NCBI GenBank assembly: GCA_017477425.1
Contig: JAFUVT010000033.1
Coordinates: 124,001-188,000 of the forward strand
Length of the DNA stretch: 64,000 nucleotides
From: Bacteroidales bacterium
GTDB taxonomy: Bacteria > Bacteroidota > Bacteroidia > Bacteroidales > F082
Direction of reading: 5' to 3'
Positions 54,470 to 61,870 of this stretch are shown in pieces. Each line of letters opens with the position of its first letter. The first letter of the stretch is position 1. Both the position numbers and the translations under genes were made by a program. Below the pieces are notes generated by a model that was not told the origin of the DNA, made no database searches, and saw only the letters and a list, made by a program, of their open reading frames with translations.

Positions 54470-55042
54470 ATGGACGAGACAAAATACAAAGGCCGTTACC
54501 GCATACCTTCAGCGCGGGCATGGTGGCATCAATACAATGGTGGTACCTATTTCGTCACCATTTGTACGAAGAATCGGGAACATTTTTTCGGTGAGATAAA
54601 GGATGGCATGATGAGCTTGTCGGAGATTGGGGGATGTTTGAACCAACAAATCCTTTTGACCCCTCATGTGCGTCCGGATATGAATCTTGAGATTCCTGTT
54701 TTCACGATAATGCCGAACCATGTGCATTTGTTGGTCGTCATTGGCGAAAATGTGTATAACACGCCTGTGGATTTTTCCAGTGAACAAAAATGTATGGAAA
54801 GCATCGACACAACAGAGAATGCGTTTTCTCCCCAAAGGAAGAATTTGGCATCCATCATCAGAGGCATAAAGACGGCAACTACATCATTTGCCTTGAAGAA
54901 TGGCATTTGGTTCGGTTGGCAAACCCGTTTTCACGACCATATTGTTCGAGACATTGATGAATTGAATGCGATTGCCAATTATATCGATAACAATGTCGCC
55001 AATTGGACGGAAGATGAATTTTATGACGGGAAAAAACCATAA
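54470..55042 (+). CDS. REP-associated tyrosine transposase (RAYT, Y1_Tnp)
   Basis: 190 residues. Single-strand-DNA HUH-type transposase: the start RYRIPSARAWWHQYNGGTYFVTICTKNREHFFGEI, HUH motif MPNHVHLLVV (about 83-92), and a late Y-containing helix LNAIANYIDNNVANW with the catalytic tyrosine (IAxYI-DNN-W). RAYTs bind and cleave REP hairpins and are found with REP/REPIN elements; here matching hairpins flank the gene on both sides. The length is typical of the shorter RAYT groups; no frameshift seen. Confidence 0.92.
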   Translation: MDETKYKGRYRIPSARAWWHQYNGGTYFVTICTKNREHFFGEIKDGMMSLSEIGGCLNQQILLTPHVRPDMNLEIPVFTIMPNHVHLLVVIGENVYNTPVDFSSEQKCMESIDTTENAFSPQRKNLASIIRGIKTATTSFALKNGIWFGWQTRFHDHIVRDIDELNAIANYIDNNVANWTEDEFYDGKKP

Positions 55043-55051
55043 ATCCCGTTT

Positions 55052-55132
55052 CCCGTTGTAGAGACGCATTGAATGCGTCTCATAATAATGGTTGAAATCT
55101 CCTTATGGGAGACGCATGCAATGCGTCTCTAC
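55052..55132. repeat. REPIN-like inverted REP pair downstream of the RAYT
   Basis: Palindromes at 55058-55081 and 55107-55132 are inverted relative to each other. It is the second copy of the composite element at 54316-54395, starting 10 bp after the RAYT stop. Confidence 0.9.
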
Positions 55133-55171
55133 AATTTTGACCATGAATACTGGTTGTGTTGAGGTTTTTCC

Positions 55172-55179
55172 TATTTTTG
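55172..55179 (+). promoter_or_regulatory. -7 box for the EEP hydrolase
   Basis: TATTTTTG, 21 bp before the ATG at 55201. Confidence 0.65.
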
Positions 55180-55200
55180 CCCCAACAAAACCCTTTTCTA

Positions 55201-56160
55201 ATGAAAAAACTATTCCCACTCTTCTTCCTTTTCTTGGCTTTCCAACTGAATGCCCAGGAAATGCTTGTCGGCTCCTACAACATCCGTTACAAGAACGCCA
55301 ACGACAGCCTCCAAGGCGAGGTGTGGCAAAAACGCTGCCAAGTCATCTGCGACCAGGTGAACTTCATGTCGCCGGACATCTTCGGCGCGCAAGAGGTTTT
55401 GTATGAACAACTTGGCGATATGCTGAAAGCCCTCGACGGCTATGATTACATCGGCATTGGGCGCGACGACGGCAAGCACGGCGGCGAGCACGAAGCCATT
55501 TTCTACAAGAAAGACCGTTTGACCCTGCTCGACAACGGCGATTTCTGGCTCAACGAGACGCCTGACCGTCCCGCCTTGGGTTGGGATGCGGCCTGCATCC
55601 GCATCTGCACTTGGGGCAAGTTCTGTCACAAAAACCAGCCGCTGCAGCGTCACGGGCTTTTCAACAAGAGGAAGCCGCAGCGCGACGATTTCTATTTCTT
55701 CAACCTCCATATGGACCACGTGGGCGTGGTGGCACGGCGCGAGGCGGCCAAACTCGTCGTGCAAAAGATTCGTGAGATTGCGAAAGGTTGCCCCGTCATC
55801 GTCACGGGCGATTTCAATGTGGACCAAACCAACGAAATCTATACGATTTTCACAGAATCGGGGCTACTGAAGGATTCCTATGATGCCGCGAGGATTCGCT
55901 TTGCGGAGAATGGCACTTTCAATGCCTTCAAAACCAATTACTTCACCACGAGTCGCATCGACCATGTGTTTGTGTCGCCCGTCATGAATGTGGAGGCCTA
56001 CGGCGTGCTGACCAACAGCTATTGGACACCCGACGAATCCGACGACCTCCTCAAGTCAGCCGACGCACCGCAGGAAATCTCGTTCGATACCCACATCCGC
56101 CGCAATCCTTCGGACCATTATCCGGTGTTTGTGAGGATAAAGTTTAAGCCCCAAAACTAG
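55201..56160 (+). CDS. Endonuclease/exonuclease/phosphatase family hydrolase, secreted
   Basis: 319 residues from ATG 55201 (signal peptide FFLFLAFQLNAQ). Catalytic motifs in order: SYNIRYKN (metal/Asn), GAQEV (Glu), HMDHVG.ARREAAK, VIVTGDFNVD (Asp-Asn), SRIDHVF and SDHYPVFV (Asp-His). The family includes sphingomyelinases and DNase I-like enzymes; substrate unknown. An earlier in-frame start would place the promoter inside the gene. Its stop codon overlaps, by the palindrome CTAG, the stop of the converging EamA gene. Confidence 0.9.
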   Translation: MKKLFPLFFLFLAFQLNAQEMLVGSYNIRYKNANDSLQGEVWQKRCQVICDQVNFMSPDIFGAQEVLYEQLGDMLKALDGYDYIGIGRDDGKHGGEHEAIFYKKDRLTLLDNGDFWLNETPDRPALGWDAACIRICTWGKFCHKNQPLQRHGLFNKRKPQRDDFYFFNLHMDHVGVVARREAAKLVVQKIREIAKGCPVIVTGDFNVDQTNEIYTIFTESGLLKDSYDAARIRFAENGTFNAFKTNYFTTSRIDHVFVSPVMNVEAYGVLTNSYWTPDESDDLLKSADAPQEISFDTHIRRNPSDHYPVFVRIKFKPQN

Positions 56161-57059
56161 TTTTTGGCATTTTGTGTTTTCCTTCGCCTGATTTCGAATA
56201 TGGTCTGCAGCACCACTGAAATAATAATCAGCGCAATGCCGATGCAGAACGAGAAATTCAGCTCCTTGTATTCGTTGAAGATGAACATCGAAAGGATGAT
56301 GCTGTAAACGGGTTCCAGGTTATAGGTCAGGTTAACGGTGAAGGCTGGAATCTTCTGCAAGACAATGATTTGCAGCAGACAAAGCCCGATGGTGCAAATC
56401 ACGACCATGAAAGCCAGATAAGCATAATCCATCCCAACGGGATAGATGTGTCCGACGGGGATGAAGCTATTATATAAAGGTATGAGGCAAGTCAGCCCGA
56501 CAAGGCCGCCCACCATCTCCCAAAGCAGCATGTTCTTGGCTTCGTAATGCTTGCCAACCCTTTGATTTGCAATGGCGAACAAGGCATATAGCGCCGACGA
56601 AACCACACCCAAGGCAATGCCTAAACGGTAACGAGAGTCGAATTGGAAAATCAAATAGATGCCCAGCAAGGTGAGCAGGCTGAACAGGAATTCGCGCCCC
56701 GAAAAACGGTGCCTGTTGATGATAGGCTCAAACAAGGCGGTGAAAAACCCGACCAACGAGAAACACACCACGCCAATGCTGACATTGCTGGCCTTGATGG
56801 AGGCATAGAAAAACACCCAATGCAGGCACAATAACATACCCACGCCACCCATCTGCAAGATGTCCCTAAATTTGTATCGCTGTAGAGACGTGCCATGGCG
56901 CGTCTCTACAAAACGCAAATAAACAAACATAATCACAGCCGCTGCTGCCATCCGCCACCATACCAAAATGGCGGAATCCAGCGAAATCAACCGCCCCAGC
57001 ACGCCCGTGAAACCGGCGATGAAGACAGAGAGATGCAGCAAAAAGTAGTCTTTTTTCAT
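56157..57059 (-). CDS. EamA/DMT family transporter 1
   Basis: 300 residues, ten membrane helices in two five-helix EamA repeats. The start overlaps the TrmH stop by 4 bp. The loop near residues 51-59 is encoded by a near-perfect 28-bp palindrome of the REP-like family (bases 56882-56909), giving FVETRHGTSLQ in frame. Substrate unknown; the family exports or imports metabolites such as amino acids. Confidence 0.88.
   Translation of the reverse strand: MKKDYFLLHLSVFIAGFTGVLGRLISLDSAILVWWRMAAAAVIMFVYLRFVETRHGTSLQRYKFRDILQMGGVGMLLCLHWVFFYASIKASNVSIGVVCFSLVGFFTALFEPIINRHRFSGREFLFSLLTLLGIYLIFQFDSRYRLGIALGVVSSALYALFAIANQRVGKHYEAKNMLLWEMVGGLVGLTCLIPLYNSFIPVGHIYPVGMDYAYLAFMVVICTIGLCLLQIIVLQKIPAFTVNLTYNLEPVYSIILSMFIFNEYKELNFSFCIGIALIIISVVLQTIFEIRRRKTQNAKN
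56882..56909. repeat. REP-like palindrome inside the EamA transporter gene
   Basis: GTAGAGACGT-GCC arm and its return around CATG; it pairs over all 28 bases with one G-T wobble. It has the family's GTAGAGACG/CGTCTCTAC ends but a different centre from the ACGCAT copies and is translated in frame in the transporter. Confidence 0.9.
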
Positions 57060-57826
57060 TTCGTTCTGCGTTGACGGACAGCCTCAAAGGTGACGATGGC
57101 GGTGGTCACCGACACGTTGAGCGAGTCGGCGATGCCGTTCATGGGGATGATGATGTTCTGGTCGGCGGCCTCGACCCAAGCCTGCGAGATGCCCGTAGCC
57201 TCGGTGCCCATCACGAGGGCTGTGGCTTTGCGGAAGTCGGCGTCGAGGTAGTCGATGGAGGCCTTCAGGTAGGTGCAATAGATGGTGATGCCATTCTGTT
57301 TCAGCCAAGTAATGCATTCCTCGGTGGAGCAAGTATAGACGGGCACACTAAAAATACACCCGATGCTGGCTCGTATGGCGTTGGGGTTGAAGATATCCGT
57401 GGCGGGGTCAGCGATGATGACAGCGTCTACGCCGGCGGCGTCGGCGGTGCGCATCACGGCACCGAGGTTGCCGGGTTTCTCGACGGTCTCCAACACGATA
57501 ATCAAAGCGTCTTTCCGTGGCTTGAACTCGCTGAGGCTCTTGTATTTGGGCTTGGCCACAGCCAACAGCCCGTCGCTGCCTTCGCGGTAGGCGATTTTTT
57601 CGAAGACCTCTTCGCTGACGGTCTCGGTTACATTCGCCTTGATGCCGACAGGCTCGCGCAGAAGTGCCTCGCACACAAACAGTTGCTCAATCTCGAAGCC
57701 GCATTTCTGTGCGCGTTCAATCTCGCGCTGCCCCTCGATGAGGATGCGATTTTGCTCGCGGCGCTCCGAGGCCTTTTGCAGGCGCACGAGGTTCTTTATC
57801 TTTTCGTTGGTTTTGCTCGTAATCAT
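57056..57826 (-). CDS. TrmH/SpoU family RNA 2'-O-methyltransferase
   Basis: 256 residues. SPOUT motifs: EKPGNLGAVMRTADAAGVDAV (motif 1 with conserved N and R), LVMGTEATGIS (motif 2) and IIPMNGIADSLNVSVTTAI (motif 3), with a small N-terminal substrate-binding domain containing RREQNRILIEGQREIERA. It methylates ribose in tRNA or rRNA; the exact site is not readable. Overlaps the EamA genes on both sides by 4 bp. Confidence 0.93.
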   Translation of the reverse strand: MITSKTNEKIKNLVRLQKASERREQNRILIEGQREIERAQKCGFEIEQLFVCEALLREPVGIKANVTETVSEEVFEKIAYREGSDGLLAVAKPKYKSLSEFKPRKDALIIVLETVEKPGNLGAVMRTADAAGVDAVIIADPATDIFNPNAIRASIGCIFSVPVYTCSTEECITWLKQNGITIYCTYLKASIDYLDADFRKATALVMGTEATGISQAWVEAADQNIIIPMNGIADSLNVSVTTAIVTFEAVRQRRTK

Positions 57827-58710
57827 TTCGTTTTCCCTTTCATTTGCGAAAACACCAATCCCAACACCACCAGCACAATGCCGATAATCTTGTTCACCGT
57901 CAGGCTCTCATGGATGATGAAATAGCTGAAAATGGCTGTGAAGACGGGAATCAGGTTGGTATAGACGTTGGCTTTCGAGGCACCGAGTTTGCTGTAGGCA
58001 AAAGCCCACAAGGCGTAGGCCGTTGCACTGCAAAACACGCCGAGGCAGACCAACGGGACGATGTAATCCTTTACGTTGCCGAAGCTCGAAGGCTCAAAAT
58101 GCTCCATTATGACGACCATAGGGATGAAATACAGCATCCCGATGATGTTTTGCATCCAAGTGATAGTCAGTGGTTTGTAGAGTTTTGTCAACCGTATTAA
58201 GGCGATGGAATAGCCGACGGCCACCAACACGCAACCACTCAAGAAGAGGATGCCTTTGGGCGAGGCCGTGAACTCTAAATTTTTGTTCAACAGCATGACA
58301 ATCACGCCGATAAACGACACGATAAGACCAACGATGTTCATCGCGGTAAGATGTTCCTTTAGGAAAATCCTTGCGGCAATGGGCGTGACCAAGGGAATCA
58401 AGGCCACGATGGCGGAGCCGATGATGGGGGAGGTGTTCTTCAGGCCGTAGCCTTCAAAGATGAAGTAAAGGAAAGGCTCAAACATGGCCGCCAAAGCGAA
58501 AAGCCCGAGGTGCTCTTTCTTTATTTTTTCGTTGAGACGGAATGCAAAAAGTATGGCCGTGAAGAAAATCGTAGCCACCACAAGGCGCAGGAAAATGGTC
58601 GCCGTAGGGTTGAGACTTTGGTAGACTTGCGTCGACCAAACAAACGAGATGCCCCAGAAAATCATGGCGACGACGCCAGCAAGATGAACAATGTATTTTT
58701 TGTCTTTCAT
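57823..58710 (-). CDS. EamA/DMT family transporter 2
   Basis: 295 residues, ten membrane helices, two EamA repeats (VVAMIFWGISFVWSTQVYQSLNP opening; SKLGASKANVYTNLIPVFTAIFSYF in the second repeat). First gene of the overlapping EamA-TrmH-EamA operon. The stop overlaps the TrmH start by 4 bp. Substrate unknown. Confidence 0.9.
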   Translation of the reverse strand: MKDKKYIVHLAGVVAMIFWGISFVWSTQVYQSLNPTATIFLRLVVATIFFTAILFAFRLNEKIKKEHLGLFALAAMFEPFLYFIFEGYGLKNTSPIIGSAIVALIPLVTPIAARIFLKEHLTAMNIVGLIVSFIGVIVMLLNKNLEFTASPKGILFLSGCVLVAVGYSIALIRLTKLYKPLTITWMQNIIGMLYFIPMVVIMEHFEPSSFGNVKDYIVPLVCLGVFCSATAYALWAFAYSKLGASKANVYTNLIPVFTAIFSYFIIHESLTVNKIIGIVLVVLGLVFSQMKGKTK

Positions 58711-58714
58711 GCTG

Positions 58715-58722
58715 CAAAATTA
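58715..58722 (-). promoter_or_regulatory. -7 box very close to the EamA start
   Basis: TAATTTTG on the minus strand, only 4 bp before the ATG at 58710. With a start site about seven bases past the box, the mRNA would be leaderless or nearly so. Confidence 0.55.
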
Positions 58723-58773
58723 CGGTTTTTTGAGATTGTTTTTCCCAATTGGAATATTTCGGCAAGATTTTTG

Positions 58774-58781
58774 TAGCTTTG
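58774..58781 (+). promoter_or_regulatory. -7 box for the collagen-like lipoprotein
   Basis: TAGCTTTG, 51 bp before the ATG at 58833, divergent from the EamA promoter. Confidence 0.65.
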
Positions 58782-58832
58782 CAGCGCAAATAGGAATTCA
58801 AATCAAAGTCTAATAATTTAAAATCTACCGAA

Positions 58833-59369
58833 ATGAAAAAGTTAAGTGTTATTTGCATGACGATTCTGGCCGTCTCATTCTTAGCCTCCTGCCGTGGTCC
58901 TATGGGTCCTCAAGGCCCTGCTGGACATGACGGAAATGATGGCAACGCCAACGTGGCCTCTTCAACCGTGACCGTTAGGTCGAACGATTGGACGTGGAAC
59001 GACTACAAAGGTAACTGGACGGTGACCATCGACTATCCGGCCATCAACAACAACGTCTACAACTATGGCGCGGTACTCGTCTACATGGACGTGGAGGGTG
59101 CTTGGAGCCAAGTGCCGCTGACGTATTATTATCAGGATGAGCTGGAAAACGGAGACATTATCAATTGTGCGGCATCCATCGAAGTGGCCACGCTGAACGA
59201 CGGTGGTGTGCGCCTCTTCTGGACCGAGAGCGACTTCTACGACGGCATGCGGCCTGCCACTCACGACTTCAAGATTGTGGCTATCGAAGCAGCCGTCTAC
59301 AGCGATCGCAGTGATGTGGACTACAGCAGCTACGAGGCTGTGAAGACCGCCTTCCAGTTGGCTGATTGA
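58833..59369 (+). CDS. Collagen-like lipoprotein
   Basis: 178 residues. The lipoprotein signal with lipobox SFLASC is followed at once by six collagen-type G-x-y triplets (GPMGPQGPAGHDGNDGN), then a beta-rich domain (WNDYKGNWTVTIDYPAINNN onward) of unknown family. Probably exposed on the outer membrane. It is followed directly by a perfect palindrome plus T-run that would terminate it. Confidence 0.85.
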   Translation: MKKLSVICMTILAVSFLASCRGPMGPQGPAGHDGNDGNANVASSTVTVRSNDWTWNDYKGNWTVTIDYPAINNNVYNYGAVLVYMDVEGAWSQVPLTYYYQDELENGDIINCAASIEVATLNDGGVRLFWTESDFYDGMRPATHDFKIVAIEAAVYSDRSDVDYSSYEAVKTAFQLAD

Positions 59370-59393
59370 TTGGAAATCAAAGGAAAATGTTTT

Positions 59394-59428
59394 GTAGAGA
59401 CGTAGCGCGCTACGTCTCTACGTTTTTT
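59394..59428. terminator. Perfect 28-bp palindrome used as terminator
   Basis: Bases 59394-59421 form a perfect inverted repeat (arm GTAGAGACGTAGCG) with no loop spacer, followed by seven T residues. It has the GTAGAGACG ends of the REP-like family and lies between convergent genes (the collagen-like lipoprotein and the exchanger), so it probably works as a terminator for the lipoprotein. Confidence 0.88.
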
Positions 59429-60390
59429 TATTGCATCGCCAAAGAGAACCACATGAACCCCACATAGCCCAAGGTGAGCAAGGCACCTTCCCAACGCGAA
59501 ATCTTGCGGCCTTTTCCCGTGAAGACGAAAAGAAGCATCAGGATGTTGGCGGCAAAGAGGATCATCAGTTGCTTGTTCATCATCGGCTCGAAAGGCAAAG
59601 GTGTGATGAGCGCACTGACGCCCAAAACCATGAAGATGTTCAAGATGTTGGAACCCAATACATTGCCGATGGCGATGCCCGAGTTCTTCTTGGTGGCGGC
59701 CACGATGCTGGTGATGAGTTCGGGCAGGGAGGTGGCCGTGGCGACCACGGTCAGGCCGATGGTGCTTTCGCTCATGCCCCAGTTGCGGGCGAGGATTTGG
59801 GCGTTGTTGGAAACGAGTTCGCCGCCCAAATACAACCCGATGATGCCGAAAACCATCGAAAGGATGGTCTTGCCCCACGGCATGGCTTCCTGAACGTCTT
59901 CGGTTTCCTCTTCGGGATTGTTTTTCAACATGGTAAGGAGCAGATACGCAACGCCAAGCACCAAAAGCACGATGCCTTCCATCCAATTCACGTCAATGGT
60001 GGCGTCTTTACTCATGAAGAAGTCGTTGGCCATCAGCGCGATGGCGAGGGTGGCGATGAAACCCGCAGGGATGTCGCGGCGGATAGAGACACGGCTCACA
60101 TCGATGGGCCAAATGAGCGCACTCACACCCAAAATGAGCAGGATGTTCATCGTGTTGCTTCCGATGATATTACCAATGGCCAAGCCTGGGCTGCCTTTGA
60201 TGCACGAAAAGATGTTGACAATCAGTTCGGGCAATGAAGTGCCGAAAGCCACGATGGTGAGGCCGATGATGAGCGGCGACAGCTTGGCGCGGATGCCCAC
60301 GCTGGAGGCCCCGTTGACGAGCCAGTTCGCGCCCAAAATGAGGGCCACGAAACCGAGGGCGAGTAATAATAAAGGTATTAAGGATTCCAT
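59428..60390 (-). CDS. Calcium/sodium exchanger (CaCA family, YrbG-like)
   Basis: 320 residues, ten to eleven membrane helices. The two inverted alpha-repeat motifs are visible: FGTSLPELIVNIFSCIKG with GNIIGSNTMNI in the first half, and TATSLPELITSIVAATK with GNVLGSNILNI in the second. These form the ion-binding centre of cation exchangers. An acidic loop (PEEETEDVQEA) lies between the halves. Monocistronic. Confidence 0.94.
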   Translation of the reverse strand: MESLIPLLLLALGFVALILGANWLVNGASSVGIRAKLSPLIIGLTIVAFGTSLPELIVNIFSCIKGSPGLAIGNIIGSNTMNILLILGVSALIWPIDVSRVSIRRDIPAGFIATLAIALMANDFFMSKDATIDVNWMEGIVLLVLGVAYLLLTMLKNNPEEETEDVQEAMPWGKTILSMVFGIIGLYLGGELVSNNAQILARNWGMSESTIGLTVVATATSLPELITSIVAATKKNSGIAIGNVLGSNILNIFMVLGVSALITPLPFEPMMNKQLMILFAANILMLLFVFTGKGRKISRWEGALLTLGYVGFMWFSLAMQ

Positions 60391-60406
60391 TTTTTTTAGG
60401 TCGGTG

Positions 60407-60471
60407 CTTCGACAGGCTCAGCAACCTTCACTTTTGCGTTTGCCAAAGGTCCCTGAACTTGTCGAAGGGCC
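60407..60471. repeat. CTTCGACAGG-type inverted intergenic repeat
   Basis: Arm CTTCGACAGGCTCAGCAACC at 60407-60426 and, 21 bp later, GGTCCCTGAACTTGTCGAAG at 60448-60467, with one centred gap and a few mismatches. This is a different family from the GTAGAGACG palindromes. It lies in the space between the exchanger start and the yggS stop. Confidence 0.85.
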
Positions 60472-60481
60472 GAAAATTTAG

Positions 60482-61153
60482 TTAAACATTGTAATTCCGC
60501 GCTCCAAAAATCTTGCTTCCCACGCGCACCAAGGTGGCGCCTTCCTCGACGGCAATCGGGTAATCCTCCGACATGCCCATCGAAATCTCCTTGAACTGCG
60601 GCTGGTCGGCGAAGTACTCTTTTTTCAGGGTTTCGAAAATCTCCTTCAAGTGCTTGAATTCCTTGCGCACTTCGACCTCGTCGTCGGTGAAGGTGGCCAT
60701 ACCCATCACGCCGCAGATGCGGACGTTTTGCATTGCCTTGAAAGCTTCGGAATCCAGCAGCTGTCGGGCTTCGTCCATGTCAAGGCCGAATTTGGTTTCC
60801 TCTTGCGCAATGTGGAATTGCAGCAGGCAGTCCACCACGCGCTGGCGCTTCGCGGCTTCCTTGTTGACGGCTTCCAAGAGATTGGCCGAGTCGATGCTGT
60901 GGATGAGCGTGACGAAGGGGATGATGTATTTGATTTTGTTGGTCTGCAGGTGGCCGATGAAGTGCCATTGGATATCTTGCGGCAGCACTTCGTGCTTGTC
61001 GCGCATCTCAAGGGCGTGATTCTCGCCGAAGATGCGTTGTCCGGCATCATAGGCTTCCTGCAAGTCGCTGACGGGCTTGGTTTTGCTGACGGCCACCAAG
61101 GTCACCGTTTCGGGCAGCGTCTCCCTGATTTTTTCGAGGTTTTCTTTAATCAT
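60482..61153 (-). CDS. yggS: YggS family PLP-binding protein
   Basis: 223 residues of the PLPBP/COG0325 family: VAVSKTKP (PLP-lysine near residue 26), GQRIFGENHALEM, WHFIGHLQTNK, SIDSANLL, ICGVMGMATF and EISMGMSEDYPIAVEEGATLVRVGSKIFG. It regulates pyridoxal phosphate levels rather than catalysing a known reaction. Promoter TATTTTTG at 61176-61183 on the minus strand. Confidence 0.96.
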   Translation of the reverse strand: MIKENLEKIRETLPETVTLVAVSKTKPVSDLQEAYDAGQRIFGENHALEMRDKHEVLPQDIQWHFIGHLQTNKIKYIIPFVTLIHSIDSANLLEAVNKEAAKRQRVVDCLLQFHIAQEETKFGLDMDEARQLLDSEAFKAMQNVRICGVMGMATFTDDEVEVRKEFKHLKEIFETLKKEYFADQPQFKEISMGMSEDYPIAVEEGATLVRVGSKIFGARNYNV

Positions 61154-61175
61154 ACTCGGGATGTTTTTGATGGCG

Positions 61176-61183
61176 CAAAAATA
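61176..61183 (-). promoter_or_regulatory. -7 box for yggS
   Basis: TATTTTTG on the minus strand, 22 bp upstream of the yggS ATG; back to back with the lipoprotein promoter. Confidence 0.65.
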
Positions 61184-61217
61184 AGCATTTTATTGTTCTT
61201 GGTTTCTAAAATAGTTG

Positions 61218-61225
61218 TACTTTTG
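61218..61225 (+). promoter_or_regulatory. -7 box for the small lipoprotein
   Basis: TACTTTTG, 25 bp before the ATG at 61251; supports the ATG at 61251 over upstream in-frame starts. Confidence 0.65.
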
Positions 61226-61250
61226 CAGTATATTTCAAGACCAAATTATT

Positions 61251-61712
61251 ATGAAAGGAAACAAATTTGTCGTCGCGTTTTTCGCTTTGTCGCTTTTCTG
61301 TCTCAATTCGTGCGTGTATGAACCGTATTTCATTGATGATTATTACATTATGAATAATACCGAAAGTCCGGTAATGTATCGTATTCGTGGGATGCAGACA
61401 GATTCGATTGTCCAACCCAATGAAAGGATTTTTATGTATGAGCAGCAAATGGATAGAAATCCTTCGCCTTTCGATAACGATGAGGAATATCTTTATTTTT
61501 CTGCCTGTGCCTTTGCAACAATTCAGTTTAATGATAGCGTGTCTGTCACCTATCAATCAGAGGATACCTTTGCCAAAAGCACCTTGTTGAAGTCGTGTTG
61601 GGAGGTTACGAAGCAGCACAAAACTATGGGCAGTTCAACCCACGAGGTGCTTTACACCATCGACGAGCAAGACTATCAGAATGCGCTCGTCCAGTGCGGT
61701 TATCGAAAGTAA
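61251..61712 (+). CDS. Small lipoprotein, unknown function
   Basis: 153 residues, start MKGNKFVVAFFALSLFC with lipobox CLNSC. The rest is a soluble domain rich in Tyr, Ser and acidic residues (YEPYFIDDYYIMNNTESP near the N-terminus, DEQDYQNALVQCGYRK at the end); no family recognised. Monocistronic, with its own promoter and a terminator. Confidence 0.8.
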   Translation: MKGNKFVVAFFALSLFCLNSCVYEPYFIDDYYIMNNTESPVMYRIRGMQTDSIVQPNERIFMYEQQMDRNPSPFDNDEEYLYFSACAFATIQFNDSVSVTYQSEDTFAKSTLLKSCWEVTKQHKTMGSSTHEVLYTIDEQDYQNALVQCGYRK

Positions 61713-61735
61713 AAACAAGGGCTCAAAAACGGAAT

Positions 61736-61766
61736 GCCTCAATCCTCACTGGGTTGGGGCTTTTTT
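61736..61766 (+). terminator. Terminator after the small lipoprotein
   Basis: Stem GCCTCAATCC / GGGTTGGGGC (61736-61745, 61751-61760; contains one wobble and one mismatch) with six following T residues. Confidence 0.82.
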
Positions 61767-61843
61767 CTTGTCCAATCCACACAATTGACCACGTCGAATT
61801 ATCATTTCAACAATTAAACAACTCAACAATCAACATAAATTCC

Positions 61844-61851
61844 TATCTTTG
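61844..61851 (+). promoter_or_regulatory. -7 box for ffh
   Basis: TATCTTTG, 19 bp before the ATG at 61871, which fixes that ATG as the start rather than the much longer upstream open frame. Confidence 0.7.
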
Positions 61852-61870
61852 CACCCAAATTTTTGAGATT

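Noticed and set aside
54292-54594. 100-codon open frame across the REPIN and the RAYT start
   Set aside because: It runs through the palindromes in a different frame from the RAYT, which has its own promoter and motifs.
53656-55132. Cluster of palindromes considered as CRISPR repeats or attC sites
   Set aside because: Elements are palindromic, irregularly spaced and found singly or in inverted pairs around a RAYT; no cas gene or integrase is present.
61595-61870. Long N-terminal extension of Ffh
   Set aside because: It would cross a terminator and the TATCTTTG promoter box; the ATG at 61871 gives the standard Ffh N-terminus.
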